Shown piece after piece: positions 8,666 through 16,511 of a stretch of DNA of 64,000 bases. The translations under genes were made by a program, and so were the position numbers. The first letter of the stretch is position 1. The number at the start of each line of letters is the position of its first letter. The stretch is from Cellulomonas sp. Leaf334 (lineage in GTDB: Bacteria > Actinomycetota > Actinomycetes > Actinomycetales > Cellulomonadaceae), in contig NZ_LMOO01000001.1 of the NCBI RefSeq assembly GCF_001424195.1, forward strand, positions 2,090,812 through 2,154,811, written 5' to 3'. The notes beneath the pieces were generated by a model. That model saw only the letters and a program-made list of their open reading frames with translations, searched no databases and had not been told where the DNA came from.

Positions 8666-9262
8666 ATGGACGAGTTCGACTGGTCGATCCTCAGCATCCC
8701 CACGCCCCGCGCCGTCGTCCGCGGACAGCTCGAGTTCTCCTGGTGGGAGCTCGGGCAACGGCTCGAGACCGTCACGCAGGACGAGTTCACCTGGGAACCC
8801 GGACCCGGGGCGCTGAGCGTCCGCCGTCGCGAGGAGTCCACCGCGCCGCGGACGTTCGGCGTCGGCGAGTGGGTGGTCGAGTGGCCCGCGTCGGGGGACG
8901 ACCACCCCGGTCCCCGGACGATCGCCTGGCTGGTCGCGCACCTGACCGACGTGCTCACCGAGCGCTACGAGTGGACGTTCGGCGACCACGCGGCCCGTCG
9001 CGAGACCCTCACGTACTCCGGTGAGGTCGGACCGGCCGTCGACGGGCTGACGCGCGTGGCAGACCTCTGGCGGGCGGGCATCGCGGAGATGTCCGACGAC
9101 GACATCTTCACCGTCGGGTTCAGCCAGGCCAACGAGATCGACCAGCAGTCGCCGTTCGCGCACCTCGTGGCGCACATCAACCGCGAGATCATCCACCACG
9201 GCTCCGAGATCAACACGTTGACGGACCTGTACCGCGTGCGAGGAGGAAGCCATGTCCGATAA
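8666..9262 (+). CDS. DinB-like four-helix metal-binding protein
   Basis: A 198-residue protein of the DinB/YfiT-like group. Characteristic features are the early WWELGQRL helix, LVAHLTDVL near residue 95, and the late AHLVAHINREIIHHG helix whose His residues would bind a divalent metal. Members include thiol transferases and damage-inducible proteins, but most have no assigned reaction. It overlaps the following SRPBCC gene by 11 bp, so the two are translationally coupled. Confidence 0.8.
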   Translation: MDEFDWSILSIPTPRAVVRGQLEFSWWELGQRLETVTQDEFTWEPGPGALSVRRREESTAPRTFGVGEWVVEWPASGDDHPGPRTIAWLVAHLTDVLTERYEWTFGDHAARRETLTYSGEVGPAVDGLTRVADLWRAGIAEMSDDDIFTVGFSQANEIDQQSPFAHLVAHINREIIHHGSEINTLTDLYRVRGGSHVR

Positions 9263-9698
9263 CCACGTCGCCCGAGCGACGGTCCAGGTCCCCGCGTCCG
9301 CCGAGGCGGTCTGGGACACGCTCGTCGACCCCGACGCGACCTGGATGATGGGCGCCCAGGTGCGCAGCACCTACGTCGTCGGTGTGCCCATCACGTTCCA
9401 CGGCGAGTGGGACGGCAAGCCGTTCGAGGACCACGGCGAGATCCTCGAGGTCGATCGCCCGAGGCGCCTGCGGTACACCCACTGGTCACCCCTCAGCGGA
9501 CAGCCGGACGTGCCCGAGAACTACCACCACCTGAGCTTCACCTTCGAGGAGCACGACGGCTCCACGCAGGTCACGCTCGAGCAGGACGGCAACGGCTCGG
9601 CGGAGGAGGCGGAGCACGCGACCGCCAACTGGGAGCAGGTCCTCGGGGCGCTCCGGGACGCGGTCGCTCCGGATGCGGGCGCCGGGCGTGCGACGTAG
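9252..9698 (+). CDS. SRPBCC (START-like) domain protein
   Basis: A 148-residue single-domain protein with the SRPBCC/AHSA1-like pattern: a first strand (VARATVQVPASAEAVWDTLVDP), a middle GEILEVDRPRRLRYTHWSP, and a C-terminal long helix after TQVTLEQDGNG. Such folds form a hydrophobic cavity for lipids or polyketides or act as small enzymes. The ligand cannot be predicted. It begins inside the end of the DinB-like gene, behind GAGGAG. Confidence 0.8.
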   Translation: MSDNHVARATVQVPASAEAVWDTLVDPDATWMMGAQVRSTYVVGVPITFHGEWDGKPFEDHGEILEVDRPRRLRYTHWSPLSGQPDVPENYHHLSFTFEEHDGSTQVTLEQDGNGSAEEAEHATANWEQVLGALRDAVAPDAGAGRAT

Positions 9699-9734
9699 CG
9701 TCGACCCGTTGCCAACCCGAGAGGAGTGATTCTG

Positions 9735-9905
9735 ATGGGTCTCGACGACAAGATCAGCAACGCTGCGGAAGAAGCCAAGGGCAAGGTCAAGGAATCGGCC
9801 GGCAAGGCGACTGACGACGAGCGTCTCGAACGAGAAGGCAAGGCAGATCAGGCCAGCGCGAACATCAAGCAGGCCGGCGAGAACGTCAAGGACGCGTTCA
9901 AGTGA
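9735..9905 (+). CDS. CsbD family small stress protein
   Basis: A 56-residue, highly charged, Gly/Pro-poor protein starting MGLDDKISNAAEEAKGKVKE and ending NVKDAFK. It matches the CsbD family of general-stress proteins, whose molecular role is unknown. GAGGAG lies nine bases before the ATG. A strong terminator follows 15 bases after the stop, so this is probably a single-gene unit induced by stress. Confidence 0.9.
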   Translation: MGLDDKISNAAEEAKGKVKESAGKATDDERLEREGKADQASANIKQAGENVKDAFK

Positions 9906-9920
9906 TCTGAGGAACGACGC

Positions 9921-9948
9921 GAAGGCCCCCACCTCGGTGGGGGCCTTC
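9921..9948 (+). terminator. Intrinsic terminator after csbD-like gene
   Basis: An 11-12-bp stem (AAGGCCCCCAC / GTGGGGGCCTT) with a very small loop begins 15 bases after the stop codon. Confidence 0.85.
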
Positions 9949-10008
9949 GTCGTGTCCGGGCGCGGCGTTCGATGGATCGGCGGTCGTCCCCGCCGGCGAT
10001 CGTAGATT

Positions 10009-10053
10009 CGCAACACCCGTTGCGCAACGACCCTTGCGCAAGGAGCGTTGCGA
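10009..10053. promoter_or_regulatory. Nested palindromes, probable ArsR-type operator array
   Basis: Two perfect 12-bp palindromes, CGTTGCGCAACG (10018-10029) and CCTTGCGCAAGG (10032-10043), share a TTGCGCAA core and lie 14 bp centre to centre. An outer inverted pair, TCGCAAC (10009-10015) and GTTGCGA (10047-10053), brackets them. The array ends 16 bases before the ArsR-like start codon and must overlap its promoter, so autoregulation is expected. Confidence 0.7.
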
Positions 10054-10069
10054 GTTCTACCCTTGACGC

Positions 10070-10741
10070 ATGAGCACTCCCGAGGCCGGCGACACCCGCC
10101 ACAGCCCGAGCGACCCGGAACGCATGCGAGCCCTCGCGCACCCGCTGCGGCTCGCGCTCCTGCAGTTCCTGGACGACGTCGGCGAGGCGACCGCGACGCA
10201 GTGCGCCAGGCACACGGGGGAGTCGGTGGCCAACTGCTCCTTCCACCTGCGCCTGCTCGCCCGCTACGGCTTCATCGAGCCGGCGGAGCCGCGCGGCCGC
10301 GAGCGGCCGTGGCGCAGCGCCGAACGCACCCACTTCGAGCCCGACCCGTCGGTACCCGGATCGATCCGCGCCGTCGTCGGTCTGGCCGAGGCCACCGCCC
10401 GCCAGGAGGTCGAGGGGTTCGTCGGCTTCCTGCGCGAGCGCGCCGACCGGGCAGACGAGCTCGCCGGCATCCCGCTGCCCGTCTCGTTGACCAAGGACAG
10501 CTACTGGGCCACGCCCGCGGAGACCGAGGAGCTCCAGCAGGCGATGAACGACCTGCTCGCCCCCTACGTCCGTCGCGTCCGGGACGCGGCGGACCGACCG
10601 GCCGGCGCACGCCTCATGCGCTGGTTCGCGACCAGCCACCCCGACCTCGCGTTCCCTCCCGCACCAGGTCCGGAGGCGTCCGACGCCCCCGACGCGGCCC
10701 CCGAGCCGCCCGAGCCGCCCTCGCCCGACAAGGAGGCGTGA
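10070..10741 (+). CDS. ArsR-like winged-helix transcriptional regulator
   Basis: A 223-residue regulator. The winged helix (about 15-85) reads DPERMRALAHPLRLALLQFLDDVGEATATQCARHTGESVANCSFHLRLLARYGFIEPAE, as in ArsR/HTH_20 proteins. A longer C-terminal part of unknown ligand specificity follows, ending in a Pro/Glu-rich tail. No metal-binding Cys cluster is present, so it is unlikely to be a metal sensor. Its operator candidates lie immediately upstream. The next small gene starts two bases after its stop. Confidence 0.85.
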   Translation: MSTPEAGDTRHSPSDPERMRALAHPLRLALLQFLDDVGEATATQCARHTGESVANCSFHLRLLARYGFIEPAEPRGRERPWRSAERTHFEPDPSVPGSIRAVVGLAEATARQEVEGFVGFLRERADRADELAGIPLPVSLTKDSYWATPAETEELQQAMNDLLAPYVRRVRDAADRPAGARLMRWFATSHPDLAFPPAPGPEASDAPDAAPEPPEPPSPDKEA

Positions 10742-10742
10742 C

Positions 10743-10925
10743 ATGGTCGCGCTGACGTACGACGTGCGCACCGTGCGCATCCCCGTCCCCCGGATCGTTC
10801 TCCCCGTCCGCGCGCCGCGCAGGCCCGCCCGTCACGCCCTCGAGCCGTGGCAGCACGCCGAGCGCACCGCGGCCGAGCGGCGCCTTGACGCCCACCGCGA
10901 CGCGGCGCTCGCCGCCCACCGCTGA
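10743..10925 (+). CDS. Small basic protein of unknown function
   Basis: A 60-residue ORF beginning one base after the ArsR-like stop codon, with GGAGG in the end of the upstream gene as ribosome site. It is Arg/Ala/His-rich (RIPVPRIVLPVRAPRRPARHA...) with no recognisable domain or membrane segment. Tight spacing and a good ribosome site argue that it is translated. It could be co-regulated with the ArsR gene. Confidence 0.5.
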   Translation: MVALTYDVRTVRIPVPRIVLPVRAPRRPARHALEPWQHAERTAAERRLDAHRDAALAAHR

Positions 10926-11005
10926 CAGGTCACGCCACCGAGCAATCCGGGTGCTCGTCGGCGACGAACCACGGGTGCCCCATCCTCGCCGGACGACAGG
11001 ATCCG

Positions 11006-11662
11006 ATGTCCCCCGCCCAGCTCTGCGCGCCCCCGGCGCGGCCCGCCGAAGCGCGGGCCGCCGGACCGTGGGGCACACTGGCCCGCGTGGAGCGAGGACC
11101 GGACGAGGCCGACGCGCCCCGCTCCGCCGAGTCCCTGCTCTCGGACGTCGCGCGGGGTGACGACGCGGCGTTCGCGCTCCTGTACGACACGCTCGGCCGC
11201 GGCGTGTTCGGCACCTGCCTGGGCGTCCTGCGGGACCCGGACCACGCCGCCGAGGTCGCGCAGGAGGTGTGGGTCGAGGTCTGGCGCACCGCAGCGCGGT
11301 TCGACGCCGGGCGCGGCTCCGCGCGGACCTGGACCCTGACGCTCGCCCACCGGCGCGCCGTCGACCGCGTCCGAGCGGTGCAGGCCCAGCGCGACCGTGA
11401 CCAGCGCGTCCTCGACGGGAGCGCCGAGCGCGAGTTCGACGTCGTCGCCGACGAGGTCGAGTCCGCCCTCGAGCAGGTCCGCGTCCGCGACTGCCTCGGC
11501 ACCCTGACCCCCACGCAGAAGCAGGCGGTCGTCCTCGCCTACTACGGCGGGCGGACCTACCGTGAGGTGGCCGACGAGCTCGCCGCACCGCTGCCCACGG
11601 TCAAGACGCGGATCCGGGACGGCCTGCTCCGCCTGCGCGACTGCCTGGGGGTGACGACATGA
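11006..11662 (+). CDS. sigK: ECF RNA polymerase sigma factor, SigK type
   Basis: An extracytoplasmic-function sigma factor of up to 218 residues. Region 2 is seen in DDAAFALLYDTLGRGVFGTCLGVLRDPDHAAEVAQEVWVEVWRTAARFD; region 4 in LTPTQKQAVVLAYYGGRTYREVADELAAPLPTVKTRIRDGLLRLRD. Its stop overlaps the RskA anti-sigma start (ATGA), the arrangement known for SigK-RskA. ATG 11006 has AGGA upstream, but the first 27 residues look unconserved, so GTG 11087 may be the true start. In favour of that, CCATCC at 10980-10985 and CCGATG at 11003-11008 look like a SigK promoter lying across the ATG. FAS1 and dipZ genes nearby support the SigK assignment. Confidence 0.85.
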   Translation: MSPAQLCAPPARPAEARAAGPWGTLARVERGPDEADAPRSAESLLSDVARGDDAAFALLYDTLGRGVFGTCLGVLRDPDHAAEVAQEVWVEVWRTAARFDAGRGSARTWTLTLAHRRAVDRVRAVQAQRDRDQRVLDGSAEREFDVVADEVESALEQVRVRDCLGTLTPTQKQAVVLAYYGGRTYREVADELAAPLPTVKTRIRDGLLRLRDCLGVTT

Positions 11663-12543
11663 GCGACTCGTTCTCCTCCGACGACGTGCGCTCGCTCCTC
11701 GGCGCCTACGCGCTCGACGCCGTCGACGCGGACGAGCGAGCCGCCGTCGAACGTCTCGTCGCCACCGACCCGTCTGCCGCCGCCGAGCTGGCACAGCTGC
11801 TCGCGGTCGCGGCCACCCTGGGCGACGCCGTCGCCGGCGAACCCCCGGCCGCGCTGCGGTCCGCCGTCCTCGCCGCCGTCCCCGGCGTCTCGCAGCTCGG
11901 TCCGCTGCCAGGCCCCCAGGAAGTCCGGCCCGACCCGCGGCCGACCGCACCCGACCTCCCGACGACGCCCGCCGACGCGGCACCCGACCTCCCGGCGCGG
12001 GCCGACGACACGGTGGGGCTCGGAGCCGGGGCCCCGGACGTCGGCCCCGGCGCCACGGGCGGACCCGGTGTCACGTACCTCGCCGACCGTCGCCGCCCGT
12101 CGCGCACCCGCTGGCTGGCCGTCGCTGCCGCGCTCGTCGTCGGCGCCGCCGTGCCGACCGCGCTCGCGGTCCAGCAGGCGCAGCGGGCGACCCAGGCCGA
12201 GGAGCAGCAGCAGGCGCTCGCGGACCTTCTGACCGACCCGTCGGCGGTCGTCGTGCACGGCGACGTCACCGGCGGCGGCACCGCGACGGCGATCCTCACC
12301 GACGACCGTGCGCTCTTCAGCGCGACCGGCCTGCCGGACCCGGGCGACGACAAGGCCTACCAGCTCTGGGTCGTCGACGCCGACGGTGCTGCCTCCGCGG
12401 GTGTGCTCGCCGACGACGCCGGAGCGGTCCGCCAGCTGACCGACGACTTCTCGACGGGCGACGCCCTCGCGATCACGATCGAGCCGGAGACCGGCTCCAC
12501 CCAGCCGACGACCACCCCCCTGGTCGTCCTGAGCGCCACCTGA
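11659..12543 (+). CDS. rskA: RskA-family anti-sigma factor
   Basis: A 294-residue single-pass membrane protein. The cytoplasmic N-terminus ([22 protein letters not shown]) is the sigma-binding anti-sigma domain. A Pro/Asp-rich linker leads to one membrane helix at about 152-170 ([20 protein letters not shown]). The external RskA domain contains the [10 protein letters not shown] segment. In mycobacteria RskA holds SigK until regulated proteolysis releases it in response to redox state. It overlaps sigK by four bases, so the two are made together. Confidence 0.92.
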   Translation: MSDSFSSDDVRSLLGAYALDAVDADERAAVERLVATDPSAAAELAQLLAVAATLGDAVAGEPPAALRSAVLAAVPGVSQLGPLPGPQEVRPDPRPTAPDLPTTPADAAPDLPARADDTVGLGAGAPDVGPGATGGPGVTYLADRRRPSRTRWLAVAAALVVGAAVPTALAVQQAQRATQAEEQQQALADLLTDPSAVVVHGDVTGGGTATAILTDDRALFSATGLPDPGDDKAYQLWVVDADGAASAGVLADDAGAVRQLTDDFSTGDALAITIEPETGSTQPTTTPLVVLSAT

Positions 12544-12598
12544 CGGTCTGCCCGCCCACCACCCCCGGCCGGGTGCGAACCAACTCGTCGCTCCCGGC

Positions 12599-12674
12599 CG
12601 ACCTCGTCCGTTGCAACCGACGAGCTGGGCTGCGACTGACGAGTTGGGCTGCGACCGACGGCCTCGGCTGCAGC
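12599..12674. repeat. 19-bp tandem repeat, three good units and one degenerate
   Basis: Consecutive 19-bp units start at 12618, 12637 and 12656 (CGACGAGCTGGGCTGCGAC, TGACGAGTTGGGCTGCGAC, CGACGGCCTCGGCTGCAGC). A weaker unit starts at 12599. The inverse core AACTCGTCG occurs at 12582-12590. They lie in the non-coding gap between rskA and the FAS1 gene. No function can be assigned. Confidence 0.7.
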
Positions 12675-12697
12675 GGACCAGTGGTTCCGGACGCGAC

Positions 12698-12731
12698 GGA
12701 GCCCCCTCGCCGTACCCTGCGAGGGGGCTCC
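12698..12731. terminator. Bidirectional intrinsic terminator
   Basis: A 13-bp perfect stem (GGAGCCCCCTCGC / GCGAGGGGGCTCC) with an 8-nt loop lies between the convergent rskA and FAS1 genes. Confidence 0.85.
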
Positions 12732-12799
12732 GCGGCTCGCCCGTGCCGGGGCGAGCGAGGACGGACCGGCCGCCGCAGGCGACCGGTCCGCCGGGTCGG

Positions 12800-13474
12800 T
12801 CACATCGTCGGCATGAGCACCGAGTCGATGAGGTAGACGGTCGCGTTGGCGGTGTGCACGCCGCCGCAGATGACGCTGGCACCGTTGACCATGAGCGAGT
12901 CGCCGGAGCCGGTGACCTCGACGGTGCCGCCCTGGACGGTGGTCTGCGTGCCCTCGACCATGTCCGGCGACAGCTGCCCGGGCACCACGTGGTACGTGAG
13001 GATCGAGGACAGCGTCGCGGCGTCGGTCTTGAGGGACTCGATGGTCGCGGGGTCGATCTTCGCGAACGCGTCGTCGACCGGCGCGAAGACGGTGAACTCG
13101 TCACCGTTCAGGGTGTCGACGAGGTTGACCTCGGGGTTCAGCTCGCCGGACACGGCCATGACGAGGGTCGTGAGGAGCGGGTTGTTCGACGCGGCGACGG
13201 CGACCGGGTCGGCCGACATGCCCGTCACGGAGCCGGGACCGTCGGGGACGGCGGCGGCGTAGTCGGCACACCCGGGGCCGACGAGGTCGGCCGCGGGGTC
13301 CGCGGTCATCGTGTCGTCCATGGGCGTCTCCGTCTCCATGGGCGCCTCCATCGACGCGGACGAGTCGGATCCTGCGGTGTCGTCGGCCGTGCCCGAGCTG
13401 CAGGCGGTCAGGGCGAGGCCCGTGACGCCGGCGAGCAGGACGGCGGCGATGCGGGTGCGGTTCGTGGTGCGCAT
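12800..13474 (-). CDS. FAS1 (fasciclin) domain lipoprotein, MPT83/MPT70-like
   Basis: A 224-residue exported lipoprotein. The signal peptide ends in the lipobox LTAC, followed by an acidic Ser/Met linker and one FAS1 domain (about 90-224) with the H1 and H2-like motifs [11 protein letters not shown] and [13 protein letters not shown]1 proteins mediate adhesion or envelope interactions. In Mycobacterium the FAS1 proteins MPT83 and MPT70 flank dipZ and are the main SigK targets; here the gene is adjacent to sigK-rskA and divergent from dipZ. ATG 13474 has GGGAGAG upstream; the open frame extends further but without a signal sequence. Confidence 0.92.
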   Translation of the reverse strand: MRTTNRTRIAAVLLAGVTGLALTACSSGTADDTAGSDSSASMEAPMETETPMDDTMTADPAADLVGPGCADYAAAVPDGPGSVTGMSADPVAVAASNNPLLTTLVMAVSGELNPEVNLVDTLNGDEFTVFAPVDDAFAKIDPATIESLKTDAATLSSILTYHVVPGQLSPDMVEGTQTTVQGGTVEVTGSGDSLMVNGASVICGGVHTANATVYLIDSVLMPTM

Positions 13475-13533
13475 GGTGGCTCTCCCTCGATTCAGGTCCG
13501 GGTGGGTACCCGCCCGGTCATCTCTCGGGTGGG

Positions 13534-13560
13534 GTTCGGGACCGTCGGGGGAGCGGATGG
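13534..13560 (-). promoter_or_regulatory. Candidate SigK promoter for the FAS1 gene
   Basis: Read on the minus strand, CCATCC (13560-13555) and CCGAAC (13539-13534) are separated by 15 bases. These resemble the CCATCC and CCGAAT boxes reported for mycobacterial SigK. Transcription would start about 50 bases before the FAS1 ATG. Confidence 0.5.
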
Positions 13561-13596
13561 GTGGGATTGCCGACGAGTTCTCGGCGGCTCCTCGAC

Positions 13597-13623
13597 CCAT
13601 TCTCGGACGTCACGGCGGCGAAC
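13597..13623 (+). promoter_or_regulatory. Candidate SigK promoter for dipZ
   Basis: CCATTC (13597-13602) and GCGAAC (13618-13623) have the same 15-base spacing as the opposing FAS1 promoter candidate. Transcription would then begin at or next to the dipZ ATG (13631), implying a leaderless message, which fits the lack of a ribosome site there. Both boxes differ by one base from the better match. Confidence 0.35.
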
Positions 13624-13630
13624 CCCCGCC

Positions 13631-15538
13631 ATGGACCTGCTCACGCTCGCGCTCATCGGGCTCGTCGGTGGCCTCATCACCGGCATCTCGCCGTGCATCC
13701 TGCCTGTGCTGCCCGTGGTGTTCTTCGCGGGCGGCGTGGAGGGTGCACGCGGACGACCCACCGTGAAGACGACGGGGAACAACGCCAAGGGGGCGGCCGG
13801 TTCGGTGGGGGCGATGGCGCAACCGTCGTTCCTCTCGGGCGGCACCCGCGGCACGACCGGCACGTCCGGCACCGGGACGACCGGCGGTGCGAGCAGCGGC
13901 GGCGTCGCGACGCTCGACCGCCCTGCGCCCGGGGACCGGCGGCGCGACCGTGTCGCCGCGCGCCGTCCGTACCTGGTCATCGCGGGCCTGGTCACCAGCT
14001 TCACGCTGGTCACCCTCGTCGGCACGCTGCTGCTCAACCTGCTGGGCCTCCCGCAGGACCTGCTGCGCTGGGCGGGCATCGCGGTCCTGGCGCTGCTGGG
14101 TCTGGGGCTGCTGGTGCCGCGGTTCGAGGAGGTCCTGGAGCGCCCGTTCCAGCGGCTGACCCCGACGCGTGCGCCGGGTGCGTCGCGGGGCGGGTTCGTC
14201 CTGGGGCTGGGGCTCGGTGCGGTGTACGTGCCGTGCGCGGGACCGGTGCTGGCGGCGATCACGGTGGCGGGTGCGACGGGCTCGGTCGGACCGGGCACGG
14301 TGGTGCTGACGGTGTCGTTCGCGCTCGGTGCGGCGGTCCCGCTGCTGGTCCTGGCGCTCGCGGGCCGCCGGGTGGCCGAGCGCATCGCGGCCTTCCGCAC
14401 GCACCAGCGGGGCATCCGGGCGGCGGGTGGGGCGCTGATGCTCGCGCTCGCCCTCGCGCTCGCGTTCAACCTCACCGACGCGATCCAGCGCGCGCTGCCC
14501 GGCTACACGGAGTCGTTGCAGGCGAGGGTCGCCGCGAACGAGACCGTGCGGGAGCAGCTCGACCTCGGCGGGCTGGTCACCGACGAGAACCGACAGCTGG
14601 CGGAGTGCAGCAACAACTCGGCGGTGCTCGAGGACTGCGGTCCCGCGCCGGAGATCCGGGGCATCGACACGTGGCTGAACACCCCGGACGGTGCGGCGGT
14701 CGACCTGGCGGACCTGCGGGGCAAGGTCGTGCTGCTCGACTTCTGGGCGTACTCCTGCATCAACTGCCAGCGCTCGGTCCCGCACGTGACGGCGTGGCAG
14801 GAGGCGTACGGCGACGCGGGCCTCGAGGTCATCGGCATCCACACGCCCGAGTACGCGTTCGAGCGCGAGACCCGCAACGTCGTCGACGGCGCGGAGCGGC
14901 TGGGCATCACGTACGCGGTGGCGCAGGACAACTCGTACGCCACGTGGACCGCGTACCGGAACCGGTACTGGCCGGCGCACTACCTGATCGACGCCGAGGG
15001 GCAGATCCGTCAGGTGTCGCAGGGCGAGGGCGGGTACGCCCAGACGGAGTCGCTGATCCGCGAGCTGCTGGAGCAGGCCGACCCCGGGGTGGAGCTGCCG
15101 GCCCGCACCCAGGTGGACGACGCGACGCCGGAGGGTGACGTCACGCAGGAGACGTTCCTGTCGGTCAGCAAGAAGTCGAACGTGGCCGGCGAGTACCGAG
15201 AGGGCGAGGCGTCGTACACGCTCCCGCAGGACCAGCCGGCGGACACCGTCGCGCTCGGCGGCACGTGGACGACGGACTACCAGGGCGCGACGGCGGGCGC
15301 GGAGGCGGCACTACGCCTGCGCTATCACGCGAAGGTGGTGCAGGTCGTGCTCGGAGGATCCGGGAGCGTCCGGGCGACCGTGCGGGACGAGGGCGGTGCG
15401 GTCGTGGACCGCGTGGAGATCGCCGTCAGCGGTTCACCGCGTGCGTACTCCCTGGTCACGGCCCCATCCATCGGCAACGGGACGGTCGAGCTGGCTGTCT
15501 CGCAGGGCGTTCAGGCCTTCTCGTTCACGTTCGGGTGA
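13631..15538 (+). CDS. dipZ: DipZ: CcdA-like transmembrane reductase fused to an external thioredoxin-like domain
   Basis: A 635-residue thiol-disulfide protein that carries reducing power across the membrane. The N-terminal CcdA/DsbD-beta part (1-280) has its redox Cys pair at Cys22 (ISPCILP) and Cys202 (VPCAGPV), with an unusual Gly/Thr/Ser-rich loop at about 40-100. A thioredoxin-like domain follows, with active site Cys376-Ile-Asn-Cys379 in [11 protein letters not shown]. The C-terminal 130 residues form the beta-rich module usual in DipZ. In mycobacteria dipZ lies between two FAS1 genes in the SigK regulon; here it is divergent from one. The ATG is chosen because it begins the first membrane helix; longer upstream frames are non-coding. 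Confidence 0.93.
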   Translation: MDLLTLALIGLVGGLITGISPCILPVLPVVFFAGGVEGARGRPTVKTTGNNAKGAAGSVGAMAQPSFLSGGTRGTTGTSGTGTTGGASSGGVATLDRPAPGDRRRDRVAARRPYLVIAGLVTSFTLVTLVGTLLLNLLGLPQDLLRWAGIAVLALLGLGLLVPRFEEVLERPFQRLTPTRAPGASRGGFVLGLGLGAVYVPCAGPVLAAITVAGATGSVGPGTVVLTVSFALGAAVPLLVLALAGRRVAERIAAFRTHQRGIRAAGGALMLALALALAFNLTDAIQRALPGYTESLQARVAANETVREQLDLGGLVTDENRQLAECSNNSAVLEDCGPAPEIRGIDTWLNTPDGAAVDLADLRGKVVLLDFWAYSCINCQRSVPHVTAWQEAYGDAGLEVIGIHTPEYAFERETRNVVDGAERLGITYAVAQDNSYATWTAYRNRYWPAHYLIDAEGQIRQVSQGEGGYAQTESLIRELLEQADPGVELPARTQVDDATPEGDVTQETFLSVSKKSNVAGEYREGEASYTLPQDQPADTVALGGTWTTDYQGATAGAEAALRLRYHAKVVQVVLGGSGSVRATVRDEGGAVVDRVEIAVSGSPRAYSLVTAPSIGNGTVELAVSQGVQAFSFTFG

Positions 15539-15651
15539 CGCTCGCGCGGAGGCGCTCGAAAGTATCGGTGATACGTCCGACCGGGTGAAATGGACGCGTG
15601 TCCGATATTGGTCCGTTGACACGCTTCCACGGGCTCTCATGTTGCTCTAAT

Positions 15652-15742
15652 GTCTGACTTGTCAGCGAAAACGGCAAACCCTCTGCGAAGAGGGGACGCA
15701 AAGCCACGGGACCTACATGGTCAGCCGGGCTACCGAACAGAC
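15652..15742 (+). promoter_or_regulatory. Cyclic-di-GMP class I (GEMM-I) riboswitch
   Basis: The segment contains the hallmark blocks of the class in order: GGCAAACC, a hairpin CCTCT-GCGA-AGAGG closed by a GNRA tetraloop, GGACGCAAAGCCACGGG, and CAGCCGGGCTACCG. The outer P1 strands are probably GTCTG near 15652 and CAGAC near 15739. A perfect TTGACA at 15616-15621 lies upstream as a possible -35 box. The next start codon (15753) is 11 bases downstream, and the AGGA ribosome site (15743-15746) abuts P1, which suggests control of translation initiation. Confidence 0.9.
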
Positions 15743-15752
15743 AGGACCTGTC

Positions 15753-15899
15753 ATGGACCAGCGTGGGTACTCAGCAGACCCGTCCGAGACCTCCACCCCG
15801 GCTTTTCCGGCTCCCCGCGTCAAGGCGTGGGCCGGGCTCGCTGCCCGTCGCAGCGTGATCGAGCTGGTGCCGGCGCAGCGCGAGCACGCGGCGGCCTGA
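15753..15899 (+). CDS. 48-residue small protein under the c-di-GMP riboswitch
   Basis: The first ORF after the riboswitch, starting ATG with AGGA seven bases upstream. The product begins MDQRGYSADPSETSTP and ends REHAAA; it has no membrane segment or known domain, and its second half is Arg/Ala-rich (RVKAWAGLAARRSVIEL). A strong terminator follows within 45 bases, so the unit is riboswitch, this ORF, terminator. It may be a genuine small effector of c-di-GMP signalling or only a leader ORF. An earlier in-frame ATG (15717) lies inside the aptamer and is unlikely to be used. Confidence 0.6.
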   Translation: MDQRGYSADPSETSTPAFPAPRVKAWAGLAARRSVIELVPAQREHAAA

Positions 15900-15943
15900 G
15901 AGCGGTCTCGGCAAGCACGCCCGAGCTCTCTCCGCAGAGCTCG

Positions 15944-15985
15944 TCACAGAACCCCTCGGACCCGCCGGTCCGGGGGGTTCTGTGA
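15944..15985. terminator. Strong intrinsic terminator
   Basis: The long inverted repeat TCACAGAACCCC / GGGGTTCTGTGA encloses an inner CGGACC-CGCC-GGTCCG hairpin. It closes the riboswitch transcription unit. Confidence 0.85.
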
Positions 15986-16092
15986 TGTCGCAGGTCAGGC
16001 GGTCGTGACTCTCGCATTTCGGGCGACTCGCCGTTAGCCTCGGCCTCAGCGGGCTTGCCAGTAGAGGACAGCCGCCGTTGAGAGAAGGTCAC

Positions 16093-16470
16093 ATGGACAG
16101 CTTTGCGCAGTGGTTCTGGCTGCTGATCTGGTGGTTCCTGTTCTTTGCCTACCTCGTCATCCTCTTCCAGATCATCGGGGACCTCTTCCGCGACCACGCA
16201 CTGAGCGGGTGGTGGAAGGCTGTCTGGATCGTCTTCCTGATCGTCGTGCCTTTCCTCACGGCTCTGATCTACATCATTGCCCGCGGCAAGGGGATGGCGG
16301 AGAGGCAGATCCAGGCCGTGCAGCAGGCCAAGTCGGACACCGACAGCTACATCCGCGAGGTGGCGGGCAAGTCGCCTGCAGAGCACATCGCGGACGCGAA
16401 GGCGCTGCTCGACGCCGGCACGATCGACCAGAACGAGTTCGCCCAGCTGAAGGCCAAGGCGCTCGCCTGA
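16093..16470 (+). CDS. Membrane protein with PLDc_N and SHOCT domains
   Basis: A 125-residue protein. Two membrane helices (about 8-32 and 45-68) form the PLDc_N type hairpin, followed by a soluble part ending in a SHOCT motif (AEHIADAKALLDAGTIDQNEFAQLKAKAL). SHOCT segments are short oligomerisation domains found at the ends of many membrane proteins. The biochemical role is unknown. AAGGT lies seven bases before the chosen ATG. Confidence 0.85.
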   Translation: MDSFAQWFWLLIWWFLFFAYLVILFQIIGDLFRDHALSGWWKAVWIVFLIVVPFLTALIYIIARGKGMAERQIQAVQQAKSDTDSYIREVAGKSPAEHIADAKALLDAGTIDQNEFAQLKAKALA

Positions 16471-16511
16471 CCGACTCTCTCCGGGCCGGCACCGTACGGG
16501 TGCCGGCCCGT

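Noticed and set aside
12599..12674. Tandem repeats as a CRISPR array
   Set aside because: The units are adjacent with no spacers and no cas genes exist in the window.
12611..13630. Upstream extension of the dipZ frame across the FAS1 gene
   Set aside because: The extension is antisense to FAS1, lacks a signal or known domain, and the first conserved helix starts at ATG 13631.
13561..15138. Frame-shifted open frame inside dipZ
   Set aside because: Shadow of dipZ in a second frame, Arg/Gly-rich without domains.
15717..15752. ATG 15717 as the start of the riboswitch-linked ORF
   Set aside because: It lies inside the aptamer between conserved blocks; ATG 15753 has a properly spaced ribosome site.
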